From assembly GCA_965213645.1 (NCBI GenBank), contig CBDBZX010000002.1, positions 1 through 64,000 of the forward strand: a DNA stretch of 64,000 nt, in the 5' to 3' direction. Position numbers and translations under genes: made by a program. The notes beneath the pieces were generated by a model. The model was not told the origin of the DNA, did not search any database, and saw only the letters and a program-made list of their open reading frames with translations. Shown here piece by piece: positions 33,445-43,966 of the stretch. This DNA comes from CBDBZX01 sp965213645. GTDB lineage: Bacteria > Deinococcota > Deinococci > Deinococcales > Trueperaceae. Position 1 is the first letter of the stretch. Every line of letters begins with the position of its first letter.

Positions 33445-33693
33445 ATGAACATCTTACTCTGGATCATCCTAGGTGCAATCGCAGGTTGGGTCGCGAGCCT
33501 CATCGTCAAGTCTAACCAGGGCATCTTACTGGACATTATCGTGGGGATTGTGGGCGCGTTTGTCGGTGGGTTCATCTTCAACGCTTTCGGCGCGGCGGGT
33601 GTCACAGGCTTTAATATCTACAGCATCCTCGTGGCGATTGTCGGCGCGGTGGTATTGCTCTTTATCGTCAAGGCTGTAACGAGCCGAACGTAA
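33445..33693 (+). CDS. GlsB/YeaQ/YmgE-family stress membrane protein
   Basis: An 82-residue protein with three hydrophobic helices, the glycine-rich segment IVGIVGAFVGGFIF and WIILGAIAGWVASLIVK at the N-terminus, both typical of the transglycosylase-associated (Tag-like) YeaQ/YmgE group. These are small stress-induced inner-membrane proteins of unclear mechanism. AAAGGAG precedes the ATG. A terminator follows at 33720. Confidence 0.9.
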   Translation: MNILLWIILGAIAGWVASLIVKSNQGILLDIIVGIVGAFVGGFIFNAFGAAGVTGFNIYSILVAIVGAVVLLFIVKAVTSRT

Positions 33694-33719
33694 CGAAACT
33701 CGAGCCTAAGCACTTATTG

Positions 33720-33743
33720 AGGAGGGGAGACCCTCCTTTTGCT
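33720..33743 (+). terminator. Rho-independent terminator after the GlsB-like gene
   Basis: AGGAGGG (33720-33726) and CCCTCCT (33731-33737) form a 7-bp stem with a GAGA tetraloop, followed by TTTTGCTTT. It lies 27 nt after the stop codon, between convergent genes. Confidence 0.8.
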
Positions 33744-34178
33744 TTAGTTGATGAGTCGGTACGTCCACCAGAGCACCAAACCCGCTCTCAGACTCCAAGC
33801 CGCTGTGCGCAGCCAATTCGTCAAAACAAGCTCGCGGTGCGCCACCGTGTCAAACCCTTCGCCTAAAACCCTATGACGCGGAATCTGCAAGAGGTACGTG
33901 GACGCCCAGATGACGCCTAGTAGAACGAGACCGAAGATGACCTCTTGCCAGGACATCCCCTCAGGCCGACGCCACAAGAGCGCGACGCCTGTCGCGAGTT
34001 CTAGGAGCATCGGCGGCGCAACGACTAAACCCGTGAGCCAGGTGTGCCGCGCCTCGTAGGGTGCGAAGTTCGTTTCTCCAACACCGCCAAAAAGAGGGTA
34101 ATGGACGATTTGCACAAACCAGATGACGCCGGTCATAAAGAGCGTCGCTGCGAGGTGTAAGGTGAAGATAAAAGCCAC
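33744..34178 (-). CDS. Four-helix membrane protein, unknown function
   Basis: A 144-residue integral membrane protein with helices near 4-24, 47-68, 76-97 and 118-140. Conserved-looking features are WFVQIVHYPLF in helix 1 and YEARHTWLTGLVVAPPMLLEL. I have seen such proteins annotated only as hypothetical. The start is GTG 34178, with TAGACT 5 nt upstream (leaderless pattern). Confidence 0.72.
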   Translation of the reverse strand: MAFIFTLHLAATLFMTGVIWFVQIVHYPLFGGVGETNFAPYEARHTWLTGLVVAPPMLLELATGVALLWRRPEGMSWQEVIFGLVLLGVIWASTYLLQIPRHRVLGEGFDTVAHRELVLTNWLRTAAWSLRAGLVLWWTYRLIN

Positions 34179-34350
34179 ACCCTAGTCTATCTTGCTCACG
34201 CCATATTCAATTTCTTCGACCTCTTCACAGCGCTTGACTGGACCCACCCCGTAATCTGTGTAATCTGTCCGTAATCCACCCTGTAGAGCGTGCTAATTGC
34301 AGTTTAGGCCAAACGTTTTATGTCATAGTGAGGAGTAGAGTAAACACAAC

Positions 34351-34379
34351 TTGACGTACCGAGGCTAGGCATAGATATG
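34351..34379 (+). promoter_or_regulatory. Candidate promoter of aceE
   Basis: TTGACG (34351-34356) is followed after 17 nt by GATATG (34374-34379), or after 15 nt by TAGATA. A leader of about 25 nt with GAGGAG then precedes the aceE ATG. A near-perfect -35 but a poor -10. Confidence 0.4.
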
Positions 34380-34411
34380 TAGGTGATGAAAGGTCAAGAG
34401 AGGAGACGCAC

Positions 34412-37123
34412 ATGGCTGATGTAACCAAGAGGAGCGAAAAGCTCAAGTCAGACGAACTGCAAAAGCTCAACGACGTGGAGATGCGCGAGTGGTTAGAGTC
34501 GCTGGATTACGTATTGGAGAGCGCAGGCAAAGAGCGCGTCCAAGAAATTTTGGAGCGCTTGGAGACCCACGCGCACCGTTTCGGCGTAGACATTCCCTTT
34601 ACAGCGAATACGCCTTACATCAACACGATTCCGGTGGAGGAGCAACCCGAGTATCCGGGCGATTTGGAGAAAGAGCGCCTGATTCGCAACCTCTTGCGCT
34701 GGAACGCGATGGCGATGGTGGTGCGGGCCAACAAGATGTCGGACGGCATCGGCGGACATATCTCGACCTATGCGTCGGCGGCGACCCTTTACGAAGTCGG
34801 TTTCAACCACTTCTTTCGCGGACCCGACGCGGGCTTAGACGCGGATATGGTCTACATCCAGGGTCACGCGAGTCCGGGGATCTATGCGCGGGCGTACTTA
34901 GAGTATCGCTTCGACGTCGAACAACTCCGCAACTTCCGCCGCGAACTCCAAGACGAGCCCGGTCTGTCGTCCTATCCGCACCCCTGGCTCATGCCGAACT
35001 TCTGGCAGTTCCCGACCGTCTCGATGGGTCTTGCGCCCATTATGTCCATCTATCAGGCGCGGTTTAACAACTACCTGGTGGATAGAGGCTTACAAGAGGA
35101 GAACGACGCGAAGGTCTGGGCGTTCTTGGGTGACGGCGAGACGGACGAGCCCGAGACGTTGGGCGCGATTGGCTTAGCCGCTAGAGAAAAGCTCGACAAC
35201 CTCATCTGGGTCATCAACTGCAACTTGCAGCGTTTGGACGGACCCGTGCGCGGTAACAGTAAAGTGATTCAGGAACTCGAGGCGTCCTTCCGTGGTGCAG
35301 GCTGGAACGTCATCAAAGTCACCTGGGGCAGCAAGTGGGATGAGTTGCTCGAGAAGGACAAAGAGGGCGTCCTCTTGAAGCGCTTTGAGCAACTTGTAGA
35401 CGGCGAGTCGCAGCGCTACGCCGCCTACGGCGCAGCCGAACTCCGTGAGAACTTCTTTAATACCCCCGAACTCAAGAAGCTCATCGAAGACTGGGACGAC
35501 GAGAAGTTAGGCAAGCTCAACCGGGGCGGACACGACCCCCGCAAGGTCTACGCGGCGTACAAGGCGGCGACACAGACCAAAGACAAGCCCACCGTCATTT
35601 TGGCGCGGACCGTTAAGGGCTACGGCTTAGGTGAAGCGGGTGAAGGCATGAACATCACCCACAATCAGAAAAAGCTCAATGAGGAGGAGATGCGGGCGTT
35701 TAGGGACCGCTTCAATATTCCCATTGATGACGACGAAATCGCTAAGTATCCCTTCCACCGCCCCGAAAAAGACAGCGAGTTGTACGAGTACCTCACCGAG
35801 CAGCGCGGCAAATTAGGCGGCGGCTTGCCCGCTCGCTCCGTCAAGAGCGAGCCCATCCAAACGCCCGACAAAAAGATACTCGACGAGTTCTTGAAGGGCA
35901 CGGACGGACGCCCTGTTTCCACGACGATGGTCATGGTGCGCATCTTAGGCAAATTCCTGCGCGACAAGGAGATCGGCAAGCTCATCGTGCCGATTATCCC
36001 CGACGAGGCACGCACCTTCGGGATGGACGCGCTCTTTCGGCAAATCGGCATCTACGCGCACGCCGGGCAGCTCTACGAACCCGTGGACGCCGACAACCTC
36101 TTGTACTACAAGGAGTCGCAGGACGGGCAGATTTTAGAGGAGGGCATCACCGAAGCGGGCTCGATGTCATCGTTCTTGGCGGCGGGCACGGCGCACGCTT
36201 CGCACGGTATCAATACGATCCCCTTCTACATCTACTACTCGATGTTTGGCTATCAGCGCATCGGCGACTTCGTCTGGGCAGCGGGCGACATGCGGGCAAG
36301 GGGCTTTATGATTGGCGGCACGGCGGGGCGCACCACCTTAGCGGGCGAAGGCTTGCAGCACCAGGACGGACACTCGCACGTCCTGATGTACGTCGTGCCT
36401 AACGTGATGGCGTATGACCCCGCCTTTGCGTACGAACTCGCGACCATCATTCACGAGGGTATCCGCCGCATGTACGAAGAGCAAGAGGACATCTTCTACT
36501 ACCTCACGGTAGGCAACGAGAACTACGCGATGCCTGCCGCGCCCGAGCACTTGGAGCGTGACGAACTCAGGGCGGGCATCCTCAAGGGGATGTACAAGTT
36601 CAAGCCCGCCGAGCGCAAGCGTTCAAAGCTCAAGGCGCAGCTCTTCGGCAGCGGCGCGATTATGAACGAAGTCTTAAAGGCGCAAGAGATGTTGGCTGAC
36701 GACTATAAGGTTGCGGCGGACGTGTGGAGCGTAACCTCTTACAAAGAACTGCACCAAGACGCACTGCGCGTGGAGCGCTATAACCGCCTCCACCCCGACG
36801 AGGAACCTAAAACCTCGTTTGTTCACGACGCGCTCAAGGACGAAAAAGGTGTTTTCGTCGCTGCCTCGGACTACATGAAAATTCTGCCCGACGCGCTCGC
36901 CAAGCACCTGCCTAAGCCGATGGTCTCGCTCGGCACGGACGGCTACGGGCGCAGTGAAGCTCGCGAAGAACTCCGCGACCACTTCGAGGTGGACGCGCGG
37001 CATATCGTGGTGGCGACCTTACAGGCGTTGGCGCAAGAGGGCGACTACGAGGCGAAGGATGTCACCAAAGCGATTGAGGACTTGGGCATCGACCCGGACA
37101 AGCGCGACCCGCACATCGCGTAA
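34412..37123 (+). CDS. aceE: Pyruvate dehydrogenase E1, homodimeric type
   Basis: A 903-residue E1 that decarboxylates pyruvate and acetylates the E2 lipoyl group. The thiamine-diphosphate motif runs GDGETDEPETLGAIGLAARE through VINCNLQRLDGPVRGN. HASPGIYARAYLEYR and GRTTLAGEGLQHQDGHSH are further family blocks. The length and single-chain form match E. coli-type AceE rather than the alpha/beta form. GAGGAG lies 6 nt before the ATG. Followed by a strong terminator, then aceF. Confidence 0.97.
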   Translation: MADVTKRSEKLKSDELQKLNDVEMREWLESLDYVLESAGKERVQEILERLETHAHRFGVDIPFTANTPYINTIPVEEQPEYPGDLEKERLIRNLLRWNAMAMVVRANKMSDGIGGHISTYASAATLYEVGFNHFFRGPDAGLDADMVYIQGHASPGIYARAYLEYRFDVEQLRNFRRELQDEPGLSSYPHPWLMPNFWQFPTVSMGLAPIMSIYQARFNNYLVDRGLQEENDAKVWAFLGDGETDEPETLGAIGLAAREKLDNLIWVINCNLQRLDGPVRGNSKVIQELEASFRGAGWNVIKVTWGSKWDELLEKDKEGVLLKRFEQLVDGESQRYAAYGAAELRENFFNTPELKKLIEDWDDEKLGKLNRGGHDPRKVYAAYKAATQTKDKPTVILARTVKGYGLGEAGEGMNITHNQKKLNEEEMRAFRDRFNIPIDDDEIAKYPFHRPEKDSELYEYLTEQRGKLGGGLPARSVKSEPIQTPDKKILDEFLKGTDGRPVSTTMVMVRILGKFLRDKEIGKLIVPIIPDEARTFGMDALFRQIGIYAHAGQLYEPVDADNLLYYKESQDGQILEEGITEAGSMSSFLAAGTAHASHGINTIPFYIYYSMFGYQRIGDFVWAAGDMRARGFMIGGTAGRTTLAGEGLQHQDGHSHVLMYVVPNVMAYDPAFAYELATIIHEGIRRMYEEQEDIFYYLTVGNENYAMPAAPEHLERDELRAGILKGMYKFKPAERKRSKLKAQLFGSGAIMNEVLKAQEMLADDYKVAADVWSVTSYKELHQDALRVERYNRLHPDEEPKTSFVHDALKDEKGVFVAASDYMKILPDALAKHLPKPMVSLGTDGYGRSEAREELRDHFEVDARHIVVATLQALAQEGDYEAKDVTKAIEDLGIDPDKRDPHIA

Positions 37124-37130
37124 GCGCATG

Positions 37131-37168
37131 AAAAGAGGTAGACGTTACGATGTCTACCTCTTTTCTTT
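37131..37168 (+). terminator. Terminator after aceE built from inverted AAGAGGT words
   Basis: AAAAGAGGTAGAC (37131-37143) and GTCTACCTCTTTT (37152-37164) are exact reverse complements (13 bp) with an 8-nt loop and a T-rich tail. It starts 8 nt after the aceE stop, so aceF is likely expressed from its own promoter or by read-through. Confidence 0.85.
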
Positions 37169-37201
37169 ATGTTAGGTTTACAGTCACGTATGGAGGAGAT
37201 G

Positions 37202-37298
37202 CGCAGCTATCATCCCCCGAAGTGTACGCCGTCTAGTAGCTTATCGGCTAAGGGCGTTTCTAACCAGATGAAAGTGCCCCAGACGGGGTATACCTGCT
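37202..37298 (-). repeat. Dispersed repeat, copy G
   Basis: On the minus strand it starts AGCAGGTATACCCCG, contains CATCTGGTTAGAAACGC and ends GGGATGATAGCTGCG. Its edge lies 15 nt before the aceF start, so the repeat forms most of the aceF leader. Confidence 0.62.
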
Positions 37299-37313
37299 TG
37301 AGAGGGGTACGAA

Positions 37314-38771
<1,458 letters not shown>

Positions 38772-38786
38772 AGAGGTTTGAGTTAC

Positions 38787-38870
38787 GTGTAGGGGCAATT
38801 TATGAATCGCCCCTACACAGCGCCACTTCGTAGGGGCGGGTTTCAAACCCGCCCCTACGAAGTGGCGCTG
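38787..38870. repeat. Double palindrome, including a 53-bp near-perfect inverted repeat
   Basis: GTGTAGGGGC and GCCCCTACAC (38787-38796, 38809-38818) form one hairpin. Directly after it, 38818-38870 is a palindrome with 26-bp arms and a single unpaired central base; its core is GTAGGGGCGGGTTT. GTAGGGGC-type palindromes are widespread intergenic repeats in bacteria. It may also terminate aceF transcription, though there is no T-run. Confidence 0.85.
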
Positions 38871-38960
38871 GTGGAGGCTCGAGCCTAAACCCAAAGCAAT
38901 GTGAAAACCCTTGTTGAATCTAGTAAAGACTTCTCAAACTCCGCGTGATAGCATACCTCC

Positions 38961-39770
38961 ATGTCTATGAGCGTCCAGGCTCCTGAAGAGGTAGTCGTCA
39001 CGGAAGAGAACATCATCAACGATGAAGTCGAAGTCGCGAAGAAGGGACCGTCCCTTTACGCAACAGGTCTGATGAAAAAATATGGCGGGCGCACCGTCGT
39101 TAAGGGTGTGGACTTTCGCTTGGAGCCGGGCGAAATTGTGGCGCTCTTAGGGCCGAACGGCGCGGGTAAAACCACCTCTTTCTATATGATGGTAGGCTTT
39201 GTCAGGCCAAACGCGGGGCGCATCTTTTTGGGCGACGAAAATATCACCGCCTGGCCGATGTATAAACGGGCGCGTCATGGGCTTGGCTACCTAGCGCAAG
39301 AGCCGAGCGCCTTTCGTAAGCTCTCGGTACGCGACAACCTCATGGCGGTCTTGGAGTATCAGAAGCTCAGCAAGCAGGAGCAAGAAGAGCGAGCGGATAA
39401 CCTCTTGGCGGAGTTTGGCTTGTCCTCTTTGGCGAACAGCCGCGCCGATACGCTTTCTGGCGGCGAGCGGCGGCGCTTAGAAATCGCCCGCAGCCTCACC
39501 ATCGACCCTGCGTTTATCCTCTTGGACGAGCCTTTCACGGGTGTAGACCCCAAGTCGATTCGCGAGATTCAGCTCTTGATTGCCGATTTGCGTGAGCGGC
39601 GCGGCTTGGGCGTATTGCTAACAGACCACAGCGTCCGCGAAACGCTCGCCATTGCCGATAGGGTCTACCTCATGTTCGACGGCAAGGTGCAGTTCGAGGG
39701 AACGCCTGAGGCTTTTGCCGAGGATGAGAACGTGCGAACCTATTACTTAGGAAGTGACTTTCAGCTCTGA
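38961..39770 (+). CDS. lptB: LptB-type ABC transporter ATPase
   Basis: A 269-residue ATPase of the lipopolysaccharide-export type. Walker A is LLGPNGAGKTTSFYMM, the signature is DTLSGGERRRLEIARSL, Walker B is FILLDEPFTGVDP and the H-loop LLTDHSVRETLAI. GYLAQEPSAFRKLSV is characteristic of LptB. The protein has about 28 extra acidic residues before the usual N-terminus. TAGCAT is 6 nt before the ATG (leaderless pattern). Permease partners are not in the window. Confidence 0.93.
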   Translation: MSMSVQAPEEVVVTEENIINDEVEVAKKGPSLYATGLMKKYGGRTVVKGVDFRLEPGEIVALLGPNGAGKTTSFYMMVGFVRPNAGRIFLGDENITAWPMYKRARHGLGYLAQEPSAFRKLSVRDNLMAVLEYQKLSKQEQEERADNLLAEFGLSSLANSRADTLSGGERRRLEIARSLTIDPAFILLDEPFTGVDPKSIREIQLLIADLRERRGLGVLLTDHSVRETLAIADRVYLMFDGKVQFEGTPEAFAEDENVRTYYLGSDFQL

Positions 39771-39786
39771 CTATGCTACTTTTTAT

Positions 39787-39908
39787 AGCAGGTATTATTT
39801 GGTCCTTACAGCAGGTATCAGATTCGTTCTCACTTCGTTCGGAACTGGTCGCAGACAACCTCAATTGATGACGCACTGTTTGACTTGCATATTAAGATGA
39901 TGTCTGCG
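39787..39908 (+). repeat. Dispersed repeat, copy E (partly duplicated left end)
   Basis: The left end appears twice (AGCAGGTATTATTTGG, then AGCAGGTATCAGATTCG). The interior GGAACTGGTCGCAGACAACC is shared with copies B and C, and the right end reads TTAAGATGATGTCTGCG. Confidence 0.7.
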
Positions 39909-39948
39909 TAGTTTAGGTGGTTGGCAACATCCCGAAAGGCTCCTCACC

Positions 39949-41262
39949 ATGCTCTACACCTTAGGTCTCTTCTTACTGCTCACCGCGCTTGCGGGCGTGA
40001 TTGCGTATGCAGGGGATGTGCTTGGGACGATGGTGGGGCGTCGCCGTTTGAGCCTTTTTGGGTGGCGGCCTAAGCGTACTGGGCGCGTGGTCGGCATCAC
40101 GGCGGGCATCCTCATTATGCTTTCGACGTTGGGCATCTTGTCGGTGGCCTTTCGCGGCGCGGCGAACGCGCTCCTGAACGCGCAACAAGTGTCTCAGGAA
40201 TTGCGGGCGCTCACCAGGGAGCGAAACACTCTACAAACCGAGACGGCGCGTCTGCGTGGAGAGATCGAAGCCAGTCAAAGCCAACTCGCCGAGGCGCAGG
40301 AGATCATTCAAAGTGCTGAAACCGCCCGCGATGACGCGCTCGCCGAAACGAGCCAACTCCGCACTACGCAAATCTCGCTCAACCAAGAACTCGGTACGTT
40401 GCGTCGGCGCGCCAGTAATTTGGGCGTTGAGGTGAGCAGCTTAGAAGCGCAACGAACCGCTTTGGAAGAGTCGAATGAGGCGCTAGAGCAGGAGAACCGC
40501 AGCTTACAAGTGGCGAATGAGGGTTTGGCGGCGGAGAATGCCACCTTTAAGGACAATGTGAACGGCCTCGGTAACGAGGTCGTGACCTTGCAGAACCAAC
40601 TCGGCGCGTTGCAGCGCGATTCGCAGCGGCAGGCGCAGCGGCTCGTCGCGGCGCGTGAACAGATCGAAGCGGTCCAGGGCGGACAGCTCACCTATCGGCG
40701 CGGTGAGATCGTCTACAGCCAACCAATAGACGCGCAGGAGCCAGAGGCGGTGCGTGAGGCGCTAGGCACATACGTGCAGGAGGCGAACCGCGCCACGGCG
40801 AGCCAGGGCGCGGGCGAAATCGTTTTGCGCCGCGACCAGGTGGACAGCCTGACGCAAGCCCTCGCCGCGTCGCCCGGTGAAGACTTGGTGGTGCTCATCT
40901 CGAGCACCGACCGCTTCGGTTTAGAGGACGTACAGGTCGAAGTCGAGGCGTACGAAAACCTCAAGCTCCTGGAACGGGGGCAGCTTATCTCGAGCCGCCA
41001 AATCTACTTGGGCTCAGCCGACGCGCCCGTGAGCCGTGACGATGTTCGCGCCGAGGTCGCTAGGCTTACCCAAGAGACGACGGGACGTTTGCAGCGCATC
41101 GGTCTTTTCGAACAGGTGCGCCCCGCACCGAGCCCGGCTGAGTTTGACAGCTTCTCTTCTTGGTTATCGCGTTTAGACGGTACGGTAATCATCGGCGCAG
41201 TGGCGCGGGAAAGCGTCTACGTCAATGGTCCCGTCGAGCTTGAATTTATTATTATGAATTAG
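39949..41262 (+). CDS. DUF3084-family membrane-anchored coiled-coil protein
   Basis: A 437-residue protein. The N-terminus has two membrane helices (about 3-25 and 47-70) bridged by GTMVGRRRLSLFGWRPKR, the DUF3084 hallmark, then a long coiled coil (about 85-235), then a globular alpha/beta domain (GGQLTYRRGEIVYSQPI onwards). DUF3084 proteins occur in cyanobacteria and Deinococcota, with unknown function, likely envelope-related. It follows lptB on the same strand but a repeat separates them. Confidence 0.88.
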   Translation: MLYTLGLFLLLTALAGVIAYAGDVLGTMVGRRRLSLFGWRPKRTGRVVGITAGILIMLSTLGILSVAFRGAANALLNAQQVSQELRALTRERNTLQTETARLRGEIEASQSQLAEAQEIIQSAETARDDALAETSQLRTTQISLNQELGTLRRRASNLGVEVSSLEAQRTALEESNEALEQENRSLQVANEGLAAENATFKDNVNGLGNEVVTLQNQLGALQRDSQRQAQRLVAAREQIEAVQGGQLTYRRGEIVYSQPIDAQEPEAVREALGTYVQEANRATASQGAGEIVLRRDQVDSLTQALAASPGEDLVVLISSTDRFGLEDVQVEVEAYENLKLLERGQLISSRQIYLGSADAPVSRDDVRAEVARLTQETTGRLQRIGLFEQVRPAPSPAEFDSFSSWLSRLDGTVIIGAVARESVYVNGPVELEFIIMN

Positions 41263-41888
41263 CGTTCAAACACCGCGAGCTTCCAGACACCGACGCTATG
41301 CTCTTCTTTAAGGACGTGTCCGGCACTTGCGGCGGCGCTTAGCAGTGTCTCCCTGTCATGAACGTAAAAACGGTACTCTTTGCGCCATAGACGCATCCCT
41401 AAGTTTAGGAGGTGTTTTGAAACCCTCATCCACCAGACCGGGCGTGGATAGCTGAAAATCAAAAACGTTTCGCTGTGCGCCGCCGCTTTGCGCAGCAAGG
41501 CGGGCGCGTCTGGGTAACAGCAGACGACTCGGTCGAGCAAGACAATATCAGTGGGGGAGAGGTCGGTCTGCATAAAGTTGGCTTCGATGAACGCAGCGTT
41601 TTTGTCTACCTCTCGTTCTTTTGCCAGGTCTCGAGCCGCCGCTAGATAAGCTTTCGACACATCTACAAAAGTGCCGTGCGCCGCGCCCCATTCTAACAAA
41701 CTGAGCCCGAGCACTCCGATGCCACAACCAATATCAAGAACTGAGCGCTCTTCGGCACGACCTTGCAAGGTTTCTAAAAAGACCTGTTGCCGCTTGCCCA
41801 AGCCACGCTTTTTGAACGCGCGTAACTCCGCCTCCACCACCGGACCTTTGAACAGTCCATTGAGTCCATTAGGGTCGCAGCAACTCAT
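41259..41888 (-). CDS. Class I SAM-dependent methyltransferase
   Basis: A 209-residue Rossmann methyltransferase. SVLDIGCGIGVLGLSLLEWG is motif I, THGTFVDVS motif II, and LLDRVVCCYPDA motif IV. I start at ATG 41888 (MSCCDPNGLNGLF), which overlaps the stop of the upstream gene (ATGA). The closing part (WMRVSKHLLNLGMRLWRKEY) resembles Mg-protoporphyrin methyltransferase-like proteins, but no porphyrin context exists here, so the substrate is unknown. The 3' end overlaps the convergent DUF3084 gene by 4 nt. Confidence 0.87.
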   Translation of the reverse strand: MSCCDPNGLNGLFKGPVVEAELRAFKKRGLGKRQQVFLETLQGRAEERSVLDIGCGIGVLGLSLLEWGAAHGTFVDVSKAYLAAARDLAKEREVDKNAAFIEANFMQTDLSPTDIVLLDRVVCCYPDAPALLRKAAAHSETFLIFSYPRPVWWMRVSKHLLNLGMRLWRKEYRFYVHDRETLLSAAASAGHVLKEEHSVGVWKLAVFER

Positions 41889-42307
41889 GAGGTTGGCTTG
41901 GTCGGCCTGGTCAAAAGGTAGGTGCTGACACTTAGGGCGATAACGGCGAGCATAAGTTGAACCCACAAAATGGAGACGAAAAAGATACTCGAGCCCACCG
42001 TTACCAGGATAAGCGACACCGCCAATATTTTCGCCCTAAGCGGCAAACCGAGACCCGAGCGCCAATCGCGAATGAGCGGACCAAAGGCGCGATTATTGAG
42101 CAGCCAGTTGTAAAACTTAGGGCTGCTCCGCGCGAAGAAAAAGGCGGCGATGAGCAGAAAGACAGTTGTCGGCATCACAGGTAGAAACGCGCCGACGACG
42201 CCCAAACCTGTGAAAAGAAGACCTAAAACGAGCCAGAGAAAGCGCAGTGCGGGATTCGCTGAGAGTTGCATTTCGTGACTGTAGTCAACCTGTGGCGGTT
42301 TACTCAC
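41885..42307 (-). CDS. YbaN/DUF454-family membrane protein
   Basis: A 140-residue protein with helices near 22-44, 46-62, 90-110 and 112-130. LLGLLFTGLGVVGAFLPVMP and FFFARSSPKFYNWLLNNRAFG are the family hallmarks (LPxxPTTxF and the conserved RSSxxFxxWL). Function unknown. Start GTG 42307; TACGCT lies 6 nt upstream (leaderless pattern). Coupled to the methyltransferase downstream. Confidence 0.9.
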   Translation of the reverse strand: MSKPPQVDYSHEMQLSANPALRFLWLVLGLLFTGLGVVGAFLPVMPTTVFLLIAAFFFARSSPKFYNWLLNNRAFGPLIRDWRSGLGLPLRAKILAVSLILVTVGSSIFFVSILWVQLMLAVIALSVSTYLLTRPTKPTS

Positions 42308-42364
42308 CTCTTTAGCGTAGCGCAGAATGTGTTAAAGGGGCGTCATAGAGGCTCGAGCAACCTC

Positions 42365-42526
<162 letters not shown>

Positions 42527-42527
42527 G

Positions 42528-42713
42528 CTAGAGCATTCCCTCTGAGCGGAGCAAATAAAAGGTCGAGGCGGCAAAGATGGCGAAGAGCCCGATGAGCAAA
42601 AAGACGTTAGGCGGTCTACCTAGATAGAGTTCATTCAAAAAGCCAAAGGCTGACAAGAGAACAATGGCGACGACGACGAATTTGTTAAAAGGTTTAAGAG
42701 GTCCCGGGTCCAT
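42528..42713 (-). CDS. Small two-helix membrane protein
   Basis: A 61-residue protein from ATG 42713 (MDPGPLKPFNKFVVVAIVLL). Two hydrophobic helices (about 11-28 and 37-54) and a short charged end. The ATG follows the stop of the VOC gene by one base and its own stop precedes the DUF2256 GTG by one base, a tightly packed operon. I do not recognise a family. Confidence 0.68.
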   Translation of the reverse strand: MDPGPLKPFNKFVVVAIVLLSAFGFLNELYLGRPPNVFLLIGLFAIFAASTFYLLRSEGML

Positions 42714-42714
42714 T

Positions 42715-43080
42715 TTATTCCAGCGGCTCGCTGAAACGTTGCAGCTCGAGCCGATACCCATCCGGGTCACGCGCAAAAAAGTGATAGATGCCAAACGCCT
42801 CGTTCTGTTTGGGCTTCCCTTCCGTTTCGATGTTCAAACTCAGCAAGCGCTGATAGACCTCATCCACCTCATCTGTCAAAACCGTAATAATGACGCCCTC
42901 ATGGTGAAGAATCTCGCCCTCATGCTGACAAAAGCCTAAATACGCTTCACTGGCGACTTTGAAGATAACGCAGCTTTTCTGGTCTCGAGCGAGCGCCAGA
43001 CCTAAGTCCCGTGTATAAAAGTCTGTCGTCGCCGCAAGGTCGTGGCAGGGATAGAACGCGATAAAGCCCGTTGGGTTCAT
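42715..43080 (-). CDS. VOC-family (glyoxalase/bleomycin-resistance fold) protein
   Basis: A 121-residue VOC protein starting MNPTGFIAFYPCHDLAATTD. Two beta-alpha-beta-beta-beta modules are seen, with FARDPDGYRLELQRF near the end carrying the second metal-ligand glutamate (ARDPDGYRLEL). The substrate cannot be predicted. I begin at ATG 43080, 5 nt past the nadE stop, rather than in the overlapping longer frame. Confidence 0.87.
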   Translation of the reverse strand: MNPTGFIAFYPCHDLAATTDFYTRDLGLALARDQKSCVIFKVASEAYLGFCQHEGEILHHEGVIITVLTDEVDEVYQRLLSLNIETEGKPKQNEAFGIYHFFARDPDGYRLELQRFSEPLE

Positions 43081-43084
43081 CGCG

Positions 43085-43966
43085 CTAGTAGTCCACCGGA
43101 CGCAAGTAAAACTCGTTGATCGCCGTGCCTGAAACCATCGCACTGATGGGCAATTCGCGTTTCCAGTGCGTCTTAGCGACTTTACGCTTGACTAAGTCAA
43201 TTTCTCGCTGTTCGAAACCTAGCGAGCAGATGTACTCATCCTCGTAGCCCGAGAGGTGATGCAGCAAAATCTTGTCGGCGCGTTCGTACGAAATTCCTAA
43301 ATCGTCCTCGTCGGATTGTCCAGGGATGAGGTCAGCCGAAGGCGCTTTGCCGATAATCTCTTTCGGCACGCCCAAATGCTTTGCCAGTGCTTTGACCTGC
43401 GTTTTGAAGAGGTCGCCTAGTGGATTCACGGGCGCGGCGTCCGCCACGTCATGCCAAGTGTAGTAGCCGAAGAGCCTCTCGGTCTTGTTGCTCGTACCAA
43501 CAGGAACCGCGTTGTACTCGAACGACTTGTCAAACGCGATAATCATGCGCTGCCGCGCCATCACATTGCCTTTGCGGTGCGCGTTCATCGTCGGAATCTT
43601 GGCGGTGTACCCGTCTACCGAATCCGTAATATCAATCGTCTCGGCGTGAATGCCCAAATCGTCGATCACAAGTTGGGCGTGGTCCAAAGAGTCTGAATTT
43701 GAGGTTTCATAAGGAAGGCGGAGCGCGTAAACGTTCTTCGGCCCTAGCGCTTTCGCTGACAGATACGTTGTCACCGCGCTGTCTACACCGCCCGAAAGTG
43801 CTACGACGACGTTCTCGAAGCCTTTACGTCTTCTGACCTCATCGTGCAAAAAAGCGACGAGAAAGTCGGTGACAGTATCCAAGTCGATATCCAAGCTCTT
43901 CTGCGGTCTGCCGTCCGCGCGGATGATGCGGGTGCGTTCTTTAGTTTGGGTTAGGGTCTGGCTCAC
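43085..43966 (-). CDS. nadE: NAD+ synthetase (ammonia-type length)
   Basis: A 293-residue N-type ATP pyrophosphatase. VVVALSGGVDSAVTTYLSAK is the PP-loop, LFGYYTWHDVADAAPVNPLG and PSADLIPGQSDEDDLG the deamido-NAD and ATP sites. It makes NAD from nicotinate adenine dinucleotide. It lacks the N-terminal glutaminase domain of the large enzyme, but its start overlaps the stop of a nitrilase-family gene (ATGA), which might supply ammonia. Confidence 0.95.
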   Translation of the reverse strand: MSQTLTQTKERTRIIRADGRPQKSLDIDLDTVTDFLVAFLHDEVRRRKGFENVVVALSGGVDSAVTTYLSAKALGPKNVYALRLPYETSNSDSLDHAQLVIDDLGIHAETIDITDSVDGYTAKIPTMNAHRKGNVMARQRMIIAFDKSFEYNAVPVGTSNKTERLFGYYTWHDVADAAPVNPLGDLFKTQVKALAKHLGVPKEIIGKAPSADLIPGQSDEDDLGISYERADKILLHHLSGYEDEYICSLGFEQREIDLVKRKVAKTHWKRELPISAMVSGTAINEFYLRPVDY

